The notes below the pieces were generated by a model. That model searched no databases. It was not told the DNA's origin and was given only the letters and a program-made list of their open reading frames with translations. A program made the translations under genes and the position numbers. A stretch of DNA of 33,478 nt, taken from Firmicutes bacterium UBA6132. Its GTDB lineage: Bacteria; Bacillota_A; Clostridia; Tissierellales; Sedimentibacteraceae. This document shows, piece after piece, positions 1 through 6,949 of this stretch. Positions within the stretch are counted from its first letter, which is position 1; every line of letters begins with the position of its first letter. The stretch is taken from positions 674 to 34,151 of the forward strand of contig DIVM01000303.1 of the NCBI GenBank assembly GCA_002435835.1, read 5' to 3'.

Positions 1-423
1 GGACAAAAAAGAAGAGTTGCCATAGCAGGTGTATTAGCTATGAAACCAAATTATTTAATACTGGATGAACCAACAGCTGGTCTTGACCCTGCAGGTAGAA
101 ATGAAATATTTGCACAAATAAAAAAACTTCATGATAAAAGTGGAGTAACAGTTGTTTTAGTTTCACACAGTATGGAAGATATTGCAAAAATAGCAAACAG
201 AGTAATTGTTTTATATAAAGGCAAAATACATATGCAAGGAACGCCAAAAGAAATTTATAGTAATGCAGAAGAATTGATAAAAATTGGTCTTGGAATTCCA
301 CAGATTGCAGAAATTGCAAATGAATTAAGAAAAAAAGGCTTTCACATTAAATCAGATGTAATAACTGTTGAGGAAGCTAAAGAAGAGATTTTAAAAGAGT
401 TAAGGAGAAGAAAAAATGTTTAA
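1..423 (+). CDS. ecfA2: Energy-coupling factor transporter ATPase EcfA2 (5' truncated by window)
   Basis: C-terminal part (140 residues) of an ABC ATPase. The window opens inside the signature motif (GQKRRVAIAGVLAM), followed directly by Walker B (LILDEPTAGLDP) and the switch histidine (LVSHSMED). The Walker A part lies before the window. The tail with EEAKEEILKELRRR is typical of EcfA-type subunits of vitamin (ECF) importers, which power uptake on the cytoplasmic face of the membrane. The next gene, ecfT, starts inside this one (8-base overlap), so the two are translationally coupled. In Firmicutes ecfA1-ecfA2-ecfT-truA normally closes the ribosomal protein superoperon. Calling it EcfA2 rather than EcfA1 rests on being adjacent to ecfT. 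Confidence 0.93.
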   Translation, partial: GQKRRVAIAGVLAMKPNYLILDEPTAGLDPAGRNEIFAQIKKLHDKSGVTVVLVSHSMEDIAKIANRVIVLYKGKIHMQGTPKEIYSNAEELIKIGLGIPQIAEIANELRKKGFHIKSDVITVEEAKEEILKELRRRKNV

Positions 424-1213
424 AAATTTGACAATAGGACAGCATTATCCAGTAGATTCTCCTGTACATGAGCTTGATCCAAGAGTCAAGATAATCATGA
501 CATTCTTATTTATAATATCATTATTTGTTATAGACAGCTTTTTTCCATATTTATTTGTAATAGCATTTTTAGGAATTGCAATAACAACATCAAAAGTTCC
601 AGTTAAATTTGTTTTAAAAGGTTTAAGACCTATTTTAATGATAATTGCATTTACTTTTATAATAAATTTGTTAATGACACCTGGTAGAATCATATTCGAA
701 TTAGGATTCATAAAAATTACTGAAGAAGGTTTAAAACAAGCTGGGTTTATGGCAATAAGACTTACGTTGTTAATTATGGGTACATCTTTATTAACACTTA
801 CAACTTCTCCAATAATTTTAACGGACGGAATTGAAAGTTTATTAAACCCATTTAAACGTTTTGGTCTTCCAGCTCACGAACTTGCTATGATGATGACAAT
901 TGCACTTAGATTTATCCCTACTCTCATGGAAGAAACAGAAAAAATTATGAAAGCTCAAAAGTCAAGAGGAGCTGATTTTGAAAGTGGCAATATTATTAAT
1001 AGAGCAAAAAATTTAGTACCATTATTAGTGCCTTTGTTCATAAGTGCATTTAGACGTGCAGATGAACTTGCTATGGCTATGGAAGCTCGTTGCTATCGTG
1101 GTGGAGAAAATAGAACCAGAATGCGTCAGCTAAAAATTAATTCAGGAGATTATGTTGCATCTTTAATTTTTATATTATATCTTGCAGCAATAATTATTAC
1201 AAAGATATGGTAA
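416..1213 (+). CDS. ecfT: Energy-coupling factor transporter transmembrane protein EcfT
   Basis: 265-residue integral membrane protein, the T component that links the two Ecf ATPases to exchangeable vitamin-binding S components. Several hydrophobic spans are visible (about residues 25-60, 72-92, 108-130, 245-264). The two cytoplasmic Ala-Arg-Gly-type coupling motifs are present as KAQKSRGAD and EARCYRGG near residues 180 and 223. The start at 416 overlaps the end of the upstream ATPase gene, and the stop overlaps truA by 7 bases, giving a tightly coupled trio. Length is normal for the family. Confidence 0.95.
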   Translation: MFKNLTIGQHYPVDSPVHELDPRVKIIMTFLFIISLFVIDSFFPYLFVIAFLGIAITTSKVPVKFVLKGLRPILMIIAFTFIINLLMTPGRIIFELGFIKITEEGLKQAGFMAIRLTLLIMGTSLLTLTTSPIILTDGIESLLNPFKRFGLPAHELAMMMTIALRFIPTLMEETEKIMKAQKSRGADFESGNIINRAKNLVPLLVPLFISAFRRADELAMAMEARCYRGGENRTRMRQLKINSGDYVASLIFILYLAAIIITKIW

Positions 1214-1953
1214 GAAATATTAAACTCACTATCTCTTATGATGGAACTAACTACCATGGATGGCAGACTCAATTAAATGTGCCTACAATCCAAGAAACAA
1301 TAGAAAATGCAATAGAGGTAGTTACAAAACAAAAAGTCGATTTAACGGGTTCTGGACGTACGGACAGAGGAGTACATGCTCTTGGTCAAGTTGCTAATTT
1401 TATATCGGACAATAAAATACCCGAGGATAAAATTAAAATAGCTTTAAATGCCAATTTACCAAAGGATATTAGAATAATAGATTCAAAAGAAGTGACCTTA
1501 AATTTTAACTCAAGGTTTGATGCTCATGATAAAACATATATGTATCAAATATATAACCACAGAGTGTTTGATCCATTTTTGAGAAATTATTCTTATTTTG
1601 TTCCACAAATTCTTGATTTTGAAAAAATGAAACAAGCATCAAAATTAATTATTGGAACTCATGATTTTAAAGGTTTTATGTCAGCAGGTTCCGATATAAA
1701 AACAACTGTTAGAACAATATATGATGTACAATTAGAACAAAATGGACCACTGATTAAATTATATGTTACTGGAAGTGGATTCTTATATAATATGGTTCGA
1801 ATAATAGCTGGAACTTTAATAGATATTGGAAAAAACTTAAATGATATATCATGTATTACAAATGCTTTAAATACATTAGATAGAACAGTACTCGGCCAAA
1901 CTGCAGCTCCAGAAGGATTGTTTTTAAAAGAAGTTAAATACAACATAGAATAA
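1207..1953 (+). CDS. truA: tRNA pseudouridine(38-40) synthase TruA
   Basis: 248-residue TruA, which converts U38-U40 in the tRNA anticodon arm to pseudouridine. The catalytic motif GSGRTDRGVHA is intact, with the nucleophile at Asp53. The N-terminal YDGTNYHGWQ and the later GSGFLYNMVRIIAGTL motifs are also canonical. The ATG overlaps the end of ecfT (ATGGTAA). The gene is followed by a 280-base non-coding stretch with a new promoter, so it is probably the last gene of the upstream operon. Confidence 0.96.
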   Translation: MVRNIKLTISYDGTNYHGWQTQLNVPTIQETIENAIEVVTKQKVDLTGSGRTDRGVHALGQVANFISDNKIPEDKIKIALNANLPKDIRIIDSKEVTLNFNSRFDAHDKTYMYQIYNHRVFDPFLRNYSYFVPQILDFEKMKQASKLIIGTHDFKGFMSAGSDIKTTVRTIYDVQLEQNGPLIKLYVTGSGFLYNMVRIIAGTLIDIGKNLNDISCITNALNTLDRTVLGQTAAPEGLFLKEVKYNIE

Positions 1954-1961
1954 TGATTAGT

Positions 1962-2009
1962 AACAATGAACAGTGAACAGTAACATTGAACAATTAGCAA
2001 TAAACAATC
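1962..2009. repeat. Degenerate heptamer tandem repeat
   Basis: Seven successive units of about 7 bases with consensus AACAATG: AACAATG, AACAGTG, AACAGT (6 bases), AACATTG, AACAATT, AGCAATA, AACAATC. It starts 8 bases after the truA stop and lies outside any gene. It looks like a decayed microsatellite. No function can be read from it. Confidence 0.7.
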
Positions 2010-2010
2010 T

Positions 2011-2036
2011 CGTCATCCTAAGTGTAACGAAGGATC
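2011..2036. repeat. Small intergenic repeat element (GTCATCCT...AGGATCT type)
   Basis: A short imperfect hairpin, ATCCT with its complement AGGAT around a loop of 11 bases, directly after the heptamer array. From memory it resembles the GTCATCCTGAGCG...GAAGGATCT motif scattered between genes in many bacterial genomes. That resemblance has not been checked here, and only one copy is in this window. Confidence 0.4.
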
Positions 2037-2085
2037 TTAAATAAGTGATCAAATAAAAAATATGTAAAAATAAATAAAATAATGC

Positions 2086-2114
2086 TTGACTTATAACTGA
2101 CATTCATTTAGAAT
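2086..2114 (+). promoter_or_regulatory. Sigma-A promoter for rplM-rpsI
   Basis: TTGACT (-35, 2086-2091), a 17-base spacer, then TAGAAT (-10, 2109-2114). Transcription is expected to begin near 2121, just before the L13 leader hairpin. It gives the L13-S9 pair its own promoter, separate from the ecf-truA operon. Confidence 0.8.
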
Positions 2115-2120
2115 TATAAG

Positions 2121-2170
2121 GTACAAATTGAGAAAAAACCGTTCCAATGCCCCGGAGTTAGGTTTTTTAA
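2121..2170 (+). promoter_or_regulatory. Ribosomal protein L13 leader
   Basis: A perfect 8-bp stem (AAAAAACC at 2133-2140 with GGTTTTTT at 2161-2168) encloses a 20-base loop containing TTCCAATGCCCCGGAGTTA. Position (right after the promoter, about 70 bases before rplM) and loop sequence fit the L13 leader family of Firmicutes, thought to let L13 repress its own operon. The T-rich 3' arm could also serve as a terminator. The family call is from recall, not from a covariance search. Confidence 0.75.
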
Positions 2171-2238
2171 TAGATGATGTAAATTAATGAGAAAAATTGA
2201 AAATTGAAAAGTTAGTGAAACACACAGGAGGTAACAAA

Positions 2239-2667
2239 ATGAAGAGCTTCTTAGCAAAACCTAATGAAGTGCAAAGGGCATGGTATGTCATAGATGCAGA
2301 AGGTAAAACATTAGGAAGAATGGCAACTGAAGTTGCAAAACTTTTAAGAGGAAAGCACAAAGCAATATATACACCAAGCGTTGATACTGGAGATTTCGTA
2401 ATAGTAGTAAATGCTGATAAAATAGTTTTAACAGGACATAAATGGGATCAAAAATTATATAGACACCACTCATTATATCCAGGTGGTTTGAAAGAAGTTC
2501 CTTATAAAGATTTTATACAAGCTAAACCAACTCAGCCTGTTTATCTTGCTGTAAAAGGAATGCTTCCTAAAAACAGCTTGGGAAGACAAATGTTAAAGAA
2601 ACTAAAAGTATACGCTGGTCCTGAGCATGATAATCAAGCTCAACAACCAAAAGTATACGAGTTCTAA
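2239..2667 (+). CDS. rplM: 50S ribosomal protein L13
   Basis: 142 residues, the usual length. It begins [20 protein letters not shown] and carries the conserved [20 protein letters not shown] and [13 protein letters not shown] segments. L13 binds 23S rRNA early in large-subunit assembly. The start is ATG 2239, because AGGAGG lies 8 bases upstream at 2226-2231. An in-frame ATG at 2197 would add residues unlike any L13 and has no ribosome binding site. Cotranscribed with rpsI. Confidence 0.98.
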   Translation: MKSFLAKPNEVQRAWYVIDAEGKTLGRMATEVAKLLRGKHKAIYTPSVDTGDFVIVVNADKIVLTGHKWDQKLYRHHSLYPGGLKEVPYKDFIQAKPTQPVYLAVKGMLPKNSLGRQMLKKLKVYAGPEHDNQAQQPKVYEF

Positions 2668-2681
2668 GAGGAGGATGAGTG

Positions 2682-3071
2682 ATGAACGTACAATACAGAG
2701 GTACTGGAAGAAGAAAGAAAGCTATAGCAAGAGTTAGATTAGTTCCTGGAACTGGAAATATATTAGTAAATAAAAGAACTTTAGATGATTATTTAAAATA
2801 TGAAACATTAAGAGTTGTTGTAAGAGAACCATTAATGATAACAGATACTATGGGTCAATATGATGTTTTAGTTAATGTTTGTGGTGGCGGATATACAGGT
2901 CAAGCTGGAGCTATCAGACATGGTATATCAAGAGCATTATTAGAAGTTGATAATGAATTAAGACCAATACTTAAAAAAGCTGGATTCTTGACAAGAGATT
3001 CAAGAATGAAAGAAAGAAAGAAATACGGTCTTAAAAAAGCAAGAAAAGCATCACAGTTCAGCAAGAGATAA
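2682..3071 (+). CDS. rpsI: 30S ribosomal protein S9
   Basis: 129 residues, with the [15 protein letters not shown]-terminus and the characteristic basic tail ending QFSKR, which reaches the P-site tRNA. Start at ATG 2682 behind AGAGGAGG; the GTG three bases earlier is less likely. It lies 14 bases after rplM, the standard L13-S9 pair. Confidence 0.98.
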   Translation: MNVQYRGTGRRKKAIARVRLVPGTGNILVNKRTLDDYLKYETLRVVVREPLMITDTMGQYDVLVNVCGGGYTGQAGAIRHGISRALLEVDNELRPILKKAGFLTRDSRMKERKKYGLKKARKASQFSKR

Positions 3072-3095
3072 TAAATATAATAATGTTATTAATGG

Positions 3096-3123
3096 AATGC
3101 AATGGAAAATACTTCATTGCATT
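3096..3123 (+). terminator. Hairpin ending the rplM-rpsI transcript
   Basis: Perfect 9-bp stem AATGCAATG / CATTGCATT around a 10-base loop, 24 bases after rpsI. The following U-tract is weak (TCAAATTT), so termination may be partial. Confidence 0.6.
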
Positions 3124-3134
3124 TCAAATTTAAT

Positions 3135-3255
3135 AAAGTGTTTTCTTGGCACCCACTTTAAAAAAATCAAGGTATGCAATAAGACTATTCTATAGTTTTA
3201 TAATCATACTTTAAAGTGACTCCGAGAATATAAAAATTCAAAAGGAGTTTTTTTT
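3135..3255 (+). promoter_or_regulatory. preQ1-I riboswitch with expression platform
   Basis: The aptamer at 3135-3172 has the H-type pseudoknot order of preQ1-I: P1 AAAGTG (3135-3140) with CACTTT (3154-3159); P2 CTTG (3145-3148) with CAAG (3168-3171); an A-rich third loop (3160-3167); and the CACCC stretch before P1'. Downstream, TTTAAAGTG (3210-3218) can pair with the P1 3' strand plus A-tail (3154-3162). The adjoining ACTCC (3219-3223) can pair with GGAGT (3244-3248), which holds the ribosome binding site and runs into eight T's before the ATG at 3256. Inference: bound preQ1 frees ACTCC to mask the RBS or terminate, so the transporter is off when preQ1 is plentiful. Confidence 0.82.
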
Positions 3256-3759
3256 ATGAAAAAAAACAATGTACAATATATTACAAAAACTGCTTTAGTT
3301 GCTGCAGCCTATGCAGCTATAACGTATGCCTTTTCATTTATGGCATATGGACAAGTACAATTTAGAATTTCAGAAATATTAGTGCTTTTAGCATTTATAG
3401 AGCCTAAATATACTTTGGGATTAGTATTAGGATGTGTACTTGCTAATGCAGCAAGCCCACTTGGTGTTATTGACGTAGTAGTTGGTTCAATAGCAACTTT
3501 ATTTGCAATAATATATATAATACAAGTTAGAAAAGTACTGGGATATAATAAAAAGTCACTTATAATAGCAAGCTTAGGACCTGTTATTTCAAATGCTCTG
3601 TTAGTTGGATGGGAATTAACTTACCTTTTCCAAACACCATTTTGGATGAACGCATTGTATGTAGCTATAGGGGAATTTGTTGTAGTAACAATAGCAGGAA
3701 CAGTAGTAATGAATATATTAATGAAAAATAGTAATTTTGTAGAAAAAGTAAAAATGTAA
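3256..3759 (+). CDS. queT: QueT-family queuosine precursor transporter
   Basis: 167-residue hydrophobic protein with about five membrane spans, rich in small residues, with QVQFRISEILVLLAFIEP and LANAASPLGVIDVVVGSIAT segments typical of the QueT (COG4708) S component. These proteins import preQ1 or related queuosine precursors using the shared ECF module, and ecfA2-ecfT lie 2 kb upstream. The preQ1-I riboswitch in the leader supports the substrate independently. The ATG follows GGAG and a T8 run with 8-base spacing. A convergent terminator follows. Confidence 0.9.
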   Translation: MKKNNVQYITKTALVAAAYAAITYAFSFMAYGQVQFRISEILVLLAFIEPKYTLGLVLGCVLANAASPLGVIDVVVGSIATLFAIIYIIQVRKVLGYNKKSLIIASLGPVISNALLVGWELTYLFQTPFWMNALYVAIGEFVVVTIAGTVVMNILMKNSNFVEKVKM

Positions 3760-3765
3760 TATAAA

Positions 3766-3807
3766 AATCAAAAAAACTTAGAAACGTGCTTCTAAGTTTT
3801 TTTGATT
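3766..3807. terminator. Bidirectional terminator between queT and upp
   Basis: Perfect 18-bp inverted repeat (3766-3783 with 3790-3807) around the 6-base loop ACGTGC. A7 on one arm and T7 on the other let it end transcription from both convergent genes. Confidence 0.93.
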
Positions 3808-3831
3808 ATAAAGTATTTTTTTATTTATAAA

Positions 3832-4461
3832 TTATTTAGTGCCGAACAGCCTGTCTCCTGCATCGCCTAATCCAGGTACTATATAACCATTTTCATCATA
3901 TTTTTCATCAATGGATGCTGTGAATATTTCAACATCAGGATGAGCTTTTGTAACAGCTTCTAAACCTTCTGGTGCACATAATAAGTGGATAGATTTAATA
4001 TTTTTAGCACCGTATCTTTTTAATAAACTAATAGCACCATTCATAGAACCACCAGTCGAAAGCATTGGTTCAGTTATTATTACAATTCTTTTGTCTATAT
4101 CCTTTGGAAGTTTGCAGTAATATTCAACAGGCTGCAAAGTTTCTTCATTTCTATATAAACCAATGTGACCTATTTTAGCATTTGGTATTAAATCAATCAT
4201 ACCATCAACCATTCCAAGACCTGCACGAAGAACAGGTACTATTGCAATGTCTTCTCCAGATAAAACTATACCTTTAGTTTTAGTTATTGGTGTTTCTATA
4301 TCAATTTCTTTAACTGGCAAATTTCTTGTTACTTCATAGCACATTAACATAGCAATTTCTTTTACTAATTCTCTAAAATCTTTTGAAGATGTGTTTTTGT
4401 CTCTTAACATTGTAAGCTTATGCTTTATCAATGGATGTGAAACTACTGTTACGTTTTTCAT
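3832..4461 (-). CDS. upp: Uracil phosphoribosyltransferase
   Basis: 209 residues, full length. It makes UMP from uracil and PRPP in pyrimidine salvage. Family marks are [14 protein letters not shown] (residues 76-88), the PRPP loop at 129-139 ([11 protein letters not shown]) and the C-terminal [13 protein letters not shown]. The PRPP loop is unusual: most members have DPMLATGG, while here the key acidic residue is Glu131. AGGAG precedes the ATG. It is a single-gene unit, convergent with queT and divergent from acpS. Confidence 0.96.
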   Translation of the reverse strand: MKNVTVVSHPLIKHKLTMLRDKNTSSKDFRELVKEIAMLMCYEVTRNLPVKEIDIETPITKTKGIVLSGEDIAIVPVLRAGLGMVDGMIDLIPNAKIGHIGLYRNEETLQPVEYYCKLPKDIDKRIVIITEPMLSTGGSMNGAISLLKRYGAKNIKSIHLLCAPEGLEAVTKAHPDVEIFTASIDEKYDENGYIVPGLGDAGDRLFGTK

Positions 4462-4698
4462 GTTAAACTCCTCTAAATATGTTAAATTTAAAATTAAACC
4501 ATCAAAATATAAAATTTGTTATTTTATGTATATTGAAAATAGTTTAAATATATATTATAATTGTTAAAAAGGTCTTCAAACATTAAATAACAATTAAACA
4601 ACTGAAATCTAATTAGCATACAGTTATACTATAATTATTATATATTACGGACTCTTTGTCAATTAATATTTTCAAAGAATCCTAGGAAAGGACTATGA

Positions 4699-5073
4699 AT
4701 GATTAAAGGCAATGGAGTAGATATAATAGAAGTTGAGCGAATAGCTAAAAATATAAAAAGTGAAAGTTTTGTAAATAAAGTGTTTACATTAAATGAAATA
4801 GAATATTTAAAAAGCATAAATTTTAACCCACAATCAGCTGCTGGCATATTTGCAGCAAAAGAAGCAGTTTCAAAATGCCTTGGAACAGGGTTTTCAGGAT
4901 TTGGTACTTTGTGCATTGAAATAACTAAAAATGAAAAAGGGAAACCTCTTGTGAATTTGTTGGATACTGCTTTAGAGATTTCAAAAGAAAATAATATAGA
5001 AAATATTCAAATATCTATATCCCATATTAAGGATTACGCAATTGCTTATGCAATTGCAGAAGGAAAAGAGTAA
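4699..5073 (+). CDS. acpS: Holo-[acyl-carrier-protein] synthase
   Basis: 124 residues. It transfers 4'-phosphopantetheine from CoA to acyl carrier protein, the step that activates ACP for fatty acid synthesis. The metal-binding residues are in place: Asp8 in GNGVDIIEVERI and Glu55 in FAAKEAVSKCLGTG. The C-terminal ISHIKDYAIAYAIAE is also typical. Start ATG 4699 behind AGGAAAGG. In many Firmicutes acpS is followed by nnr, a lipoprotein, alr and ndoAI-ndoA. Here the order is kept but nnr and alr are missing. Confidence 0.95.
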   Translation: MIKGNGVDIIEVERIAKNIKSESFVNKVFTLNEIEYLKSINFNPQSAAGIFAAKEAVSKCLGTGFSGFGTLCIEITKNEKGKPLVNLLDTALEISKENNIENIQISISHIKDYAIAYAIAEGKE

Positions 5074-5171
5074 CATTAGTTTTTTAAAATTGTCCTAAAA
5101 TATATATATTAAGGAATATATTTTATTTACCATCATATATGTATAATATGATATAAATTTTGGGAGTATAT

Positions 5172-5678
5172 ATGGGCAAATTTATAAAATCTACAATTTG
5201 TATTATGTTTTTATTATTAATTATAAGCGGGTGTTCAAAGAAAGTTGAAACATTTGTTATTCCAGAAAATTATACAGCTGAAGTAAAATTAAAAGCTATT
5301 GCAGGCGAAACAGAAAATGAATACAATATGGAAGTAACATGTTTAAATGAAAGTTATAACTTTAAAATTTTAAGTGATACAGGTTCTTGGAACATAGCTT
5401 TTAAAGATGAAGAATGTATCATGTATAATGAAAAGTTTACAGAAGCAAGCGTCACTATTAATAATTTTAAATTAAAGGATTCGTTGATTAATGAATACAA
5501 TCTTAAGAAATTTGGTGCAACAAATGAGAATTTGCCGCATGAATTAGTTTATTATGATGGCAATTATAAACATGTTTTAAATTTTAATGAAGAAAATATG
5601 CTTCCAAAGTCAATTTTTATTTATAAAAATGATAATTTGGTAAAAGCTATACAATATGAGAAAATTAATGTAGAATAA
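5172..5678 (+). CDS. Small lipoprotein of unknown function, possibly LolA-like fold
   Basis: 168 residues from ATG 5172 (GGGAG five bases upstream; an in-frame TTG at 5160 is less likely). A lipoprotein signal peptide is clear: basic N-terminus, hydrophobic core, then the lipobox IISGC near residue 20. The mature part is a run of short alternating strands, suggesting a beta-rich outer-surface protein. Its place between acpS and the ndoAI toxin module matches lipoproteins at this spot in other Firmicutes, some annotated as lipoprotein-sorting (LolA-like). The fold is an inference and no catalytic motif is visible. Confidence 0.8.
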   Translation: MGKFIKSTICIMFLLLIISGCSKKVETFVIPENYTAEVKLKAIAGETENEYNMEVTCLNESYNFKILSDTGSWNIAFKDEECIMYNEKFTEASVTINNFKLKDSLINEYNLKKFGATNENLPHELVYYDGNYKHVLNFNEENMLPKSIFIYKNDNLVKAIQYEKINVE

Positions 5679-5703
5679 CTAATTTTAAACATTAATGCAG
5701 AAG

Positions 5704-5735
5704 TTACCATTCTATATGATAAGAGTTTATGGTAA
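5704..5735 (+). promoter_or_regulatory. Dyad in the ndoAI promoter region, possible antitoxin operator
   Basis: TTACCAT (5704-5710) and ATGGTAA (5729-5735) form a perfect 7-base inverted repeat. Between them lies a -10-like TATGAT (5715-5720). It sits 32 bases upstream of the antitoxin start. Toxin-antitoxin operons often regulate themselves through such sites, but binding here is inference. Confidence 0.4.
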
Positions 5736-5766
5736 AATTAAATGAAATTCCTTGTGAGGTGTTAAT

Positions 5767-6042
5767 TTGGCTGATAATAAGAAAATATTAATTTCAGTTC
5801 CAGAAAATTTACTAAAAGAATTGGATAATGCAGTAAAATCTGAAGGTACAAACAGAAGTGATTTTATTCGTAAATCTATACGCTTTTATTTAATTGAAAA
5901 GCGTAAATTAGAAATTAGGAATAAAATGAAAGCTGGATATTTAGAAATGAGTAGCATTAATAAAGGCATTACAGAGGAATACTCAGAAGGGGAATACGAG
6001 GATTTCTTAAGTTACGAAACAAAATTATTAGGAAGTGAATAA
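5767..6042 (+). CDS. ndoAI: Antitoxin EndoAI (ribbon-helix-helix, MazE-like)
   Basis: 91 residues with an N-terminal ribbon-helix-helix DNA-binding domain: [19 protein letters not shown] then [16 protein letters not shown]. The acidic C-terminal half ([11 protein letters not shown]) is the part that wraps the toxin in this family. Translation starts at TTG 5767 behind GAGGTG; no ATG fits. The toxin gene begins one base after this stop, as expected for an antitoxin made first. Confidence 0.92.
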   Translation: MADNKKILISVPENLLKELDNAVKSEGTNRSDFIRKSIRFYLIEKRKLEIRNKMKAGYLEMSSINKGITEEYSEGEYEDFLSYETKLLGSE

Positions 6043-6043
6043 T

Positions 6044-6394
6044 TTGATTGTAAAAAGGGGAGATGTGTACTATGCCGATCTAAGCCCTGTAATTGGCTCA
6101 GAACAAGGGGGCGTAAGACCGGTACTTATAGTACAAAATGATATTGGGAATAAATATAGTCCTACAGTAATTGTAGCCGCAATTACATCACAAATTAATA
6201 AGGCTAAACTGCCAACTCACATAGAAATAAGTTCAAAGGATTTTGGTTTGCCCAAAGATTCGGTTGTACTTTTAGAACAAATAAGAACTATTGATAAAAA
6301 ACGATTAAAAGAAAAAATTGGCAAGTTTGATAAAGCACTTATGAATGAAGTTGATGAATGCCTTAAAATAAGTATAGGGCTTATTGACTTTTAA
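6044..6394 (+). CDS. ndoA: mRNA interferase EndoA (MazF family toxin)
   Basis: 116 residues, the same length as the Bacillus protein. It is a sequence-specific endoribonuclease that cuts free mRNA. The start is TTG 6044, giving the usual [22 protein letters not shown] at the end of the antitoxin gene is the ribosome binding site, and the GTG at 6035 would add three residues not seen in relatives. [16 protein letters not shown] and the [13 protein letters not shown] loop carry the conserved catalytic Arg and Thr. It ends before a strong terminator, so the pair is a closed two-gene unit. Confidence 0.95.
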   Translation: MIVKRGDVYYADLSPVIGSEQGGVRPVLIVQNDIGNKYSPTVIVAAITSQINKAKLPTHIEISSKDFGLPKDSVVLLEQIRTIDKKRLKEKIGKFDKALMNEVDECLKISIGLIDF

Positions 6395-6413
6395 ATTTAA
6401 TATGTAAATGATT

Positions 6414-6450
6414 AAAATGTTGAAGTATATTGCTTCAACATTTTTGTTTT
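6414..6450 (+). terminator. Terminator after ndoA
   Basis: 12-bp stem (6414-6425 with 6433-6444, AAAATGTTGAAG paired with its complement), 7-base loop, followed by TGTTTTG. Confidence 0.85.
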
Positions 6451-6552
6451 GAAATAGTTTAACAACGCATTTATTGTTTCATTAATATAATAATCTCATA
6501 TAATATAATAAGAATAGCAATTTTGGATTTTGCATTTTAGAGGTGATATAAA

Positions 6553-6903
6553 GTGAAGCAATTTGAAATTACGAATTTATATAATCGAATTAAAACTTAT
6601 GGTGTTTATACCAAGTATAAATATAATAAAGCAGAATCAAATATAGATATTTTTATAAGTGAAGTTCCTGTTAATAATGAAGTTGGATATATAGAATTGA
6701 ATGTTACAAAAAATCTTGGTAAAGAAATTGGAATAGGGGCGGTTTTAAATGTTTATGTAAATAAGGGACCTAATCAAGAATTAGTTGAAACAATAACAAT
6801 TACACAGACAGAGGATACACTTAATCAAGAAGTAATTGTTGATATTCCATCACATCAAAGAGATATAATAAATGGTCAAAAAATTAATATGAAATTTATA
6901 TAA
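6553..6903 (+). CDS. Small protein of unknown function, possible beta-sandwich domain
   Basis: 116 residues starting at GTG 6553 behind AGAGGTGAT. There is no signal peptide or membrane span. From about residue 48 it reads GYIELNVTKNLGKEIGIGA, then a strand-rich stretch with TITQTEDTLNQEVIVDIP. This parallels the 11718-12209 protein (GFIEVIVFDS...EPISCAL, TDANGKVTNVELP), suggesting the same transthyretin/carboxypeptidase-regulatory-like fold in a degenerate form. It is convergent with the TRAP-domain fusion next door and shares a terminator with it. Function unknown; a structural surface role is only a guess from the company it keeps. Confidence 0.75.
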   Translation: MKQFEITNLYNRIKTYGVYTKYKYNKAESNIDIFISEVPVNNEVGYIELNVTKNLGKEIGIGAVLNVYVNKGPNQELVETITITQTEDTLNQEVIVDIPSHQRDIINGQKINMKFI

Positions 6904-6938
6904 TGGATGTTTTCACTTATTATAAGCTAAACATCCAT
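6903..6938. terminator. Bidirectional terminator between convergent genes
   Basis: ATGGATGTTT (6903-6912) pairs with AAACATCCAT (6929-6938), loop 16 bases, followed by TGTTTATTATTTTT. Its right arm (AGCTAAACATCC) is identical to that of the terminator at 10070. Confidence 0.75.
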
Positions 6939-6949
6939 GTTTATTATTT

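Noticed and set aside
445..711. Minus-strand open frame within ecfT
   Set aside because: Antisense to a well-supported membrane protein gene, with no RBS or recognisable domain.
2197..2238. Upstream in-frame start for rplM
   Set aside because: No RBS and 14 residues unlike L13. The AGGAGG-supported ATG 2239 gives the normal length.
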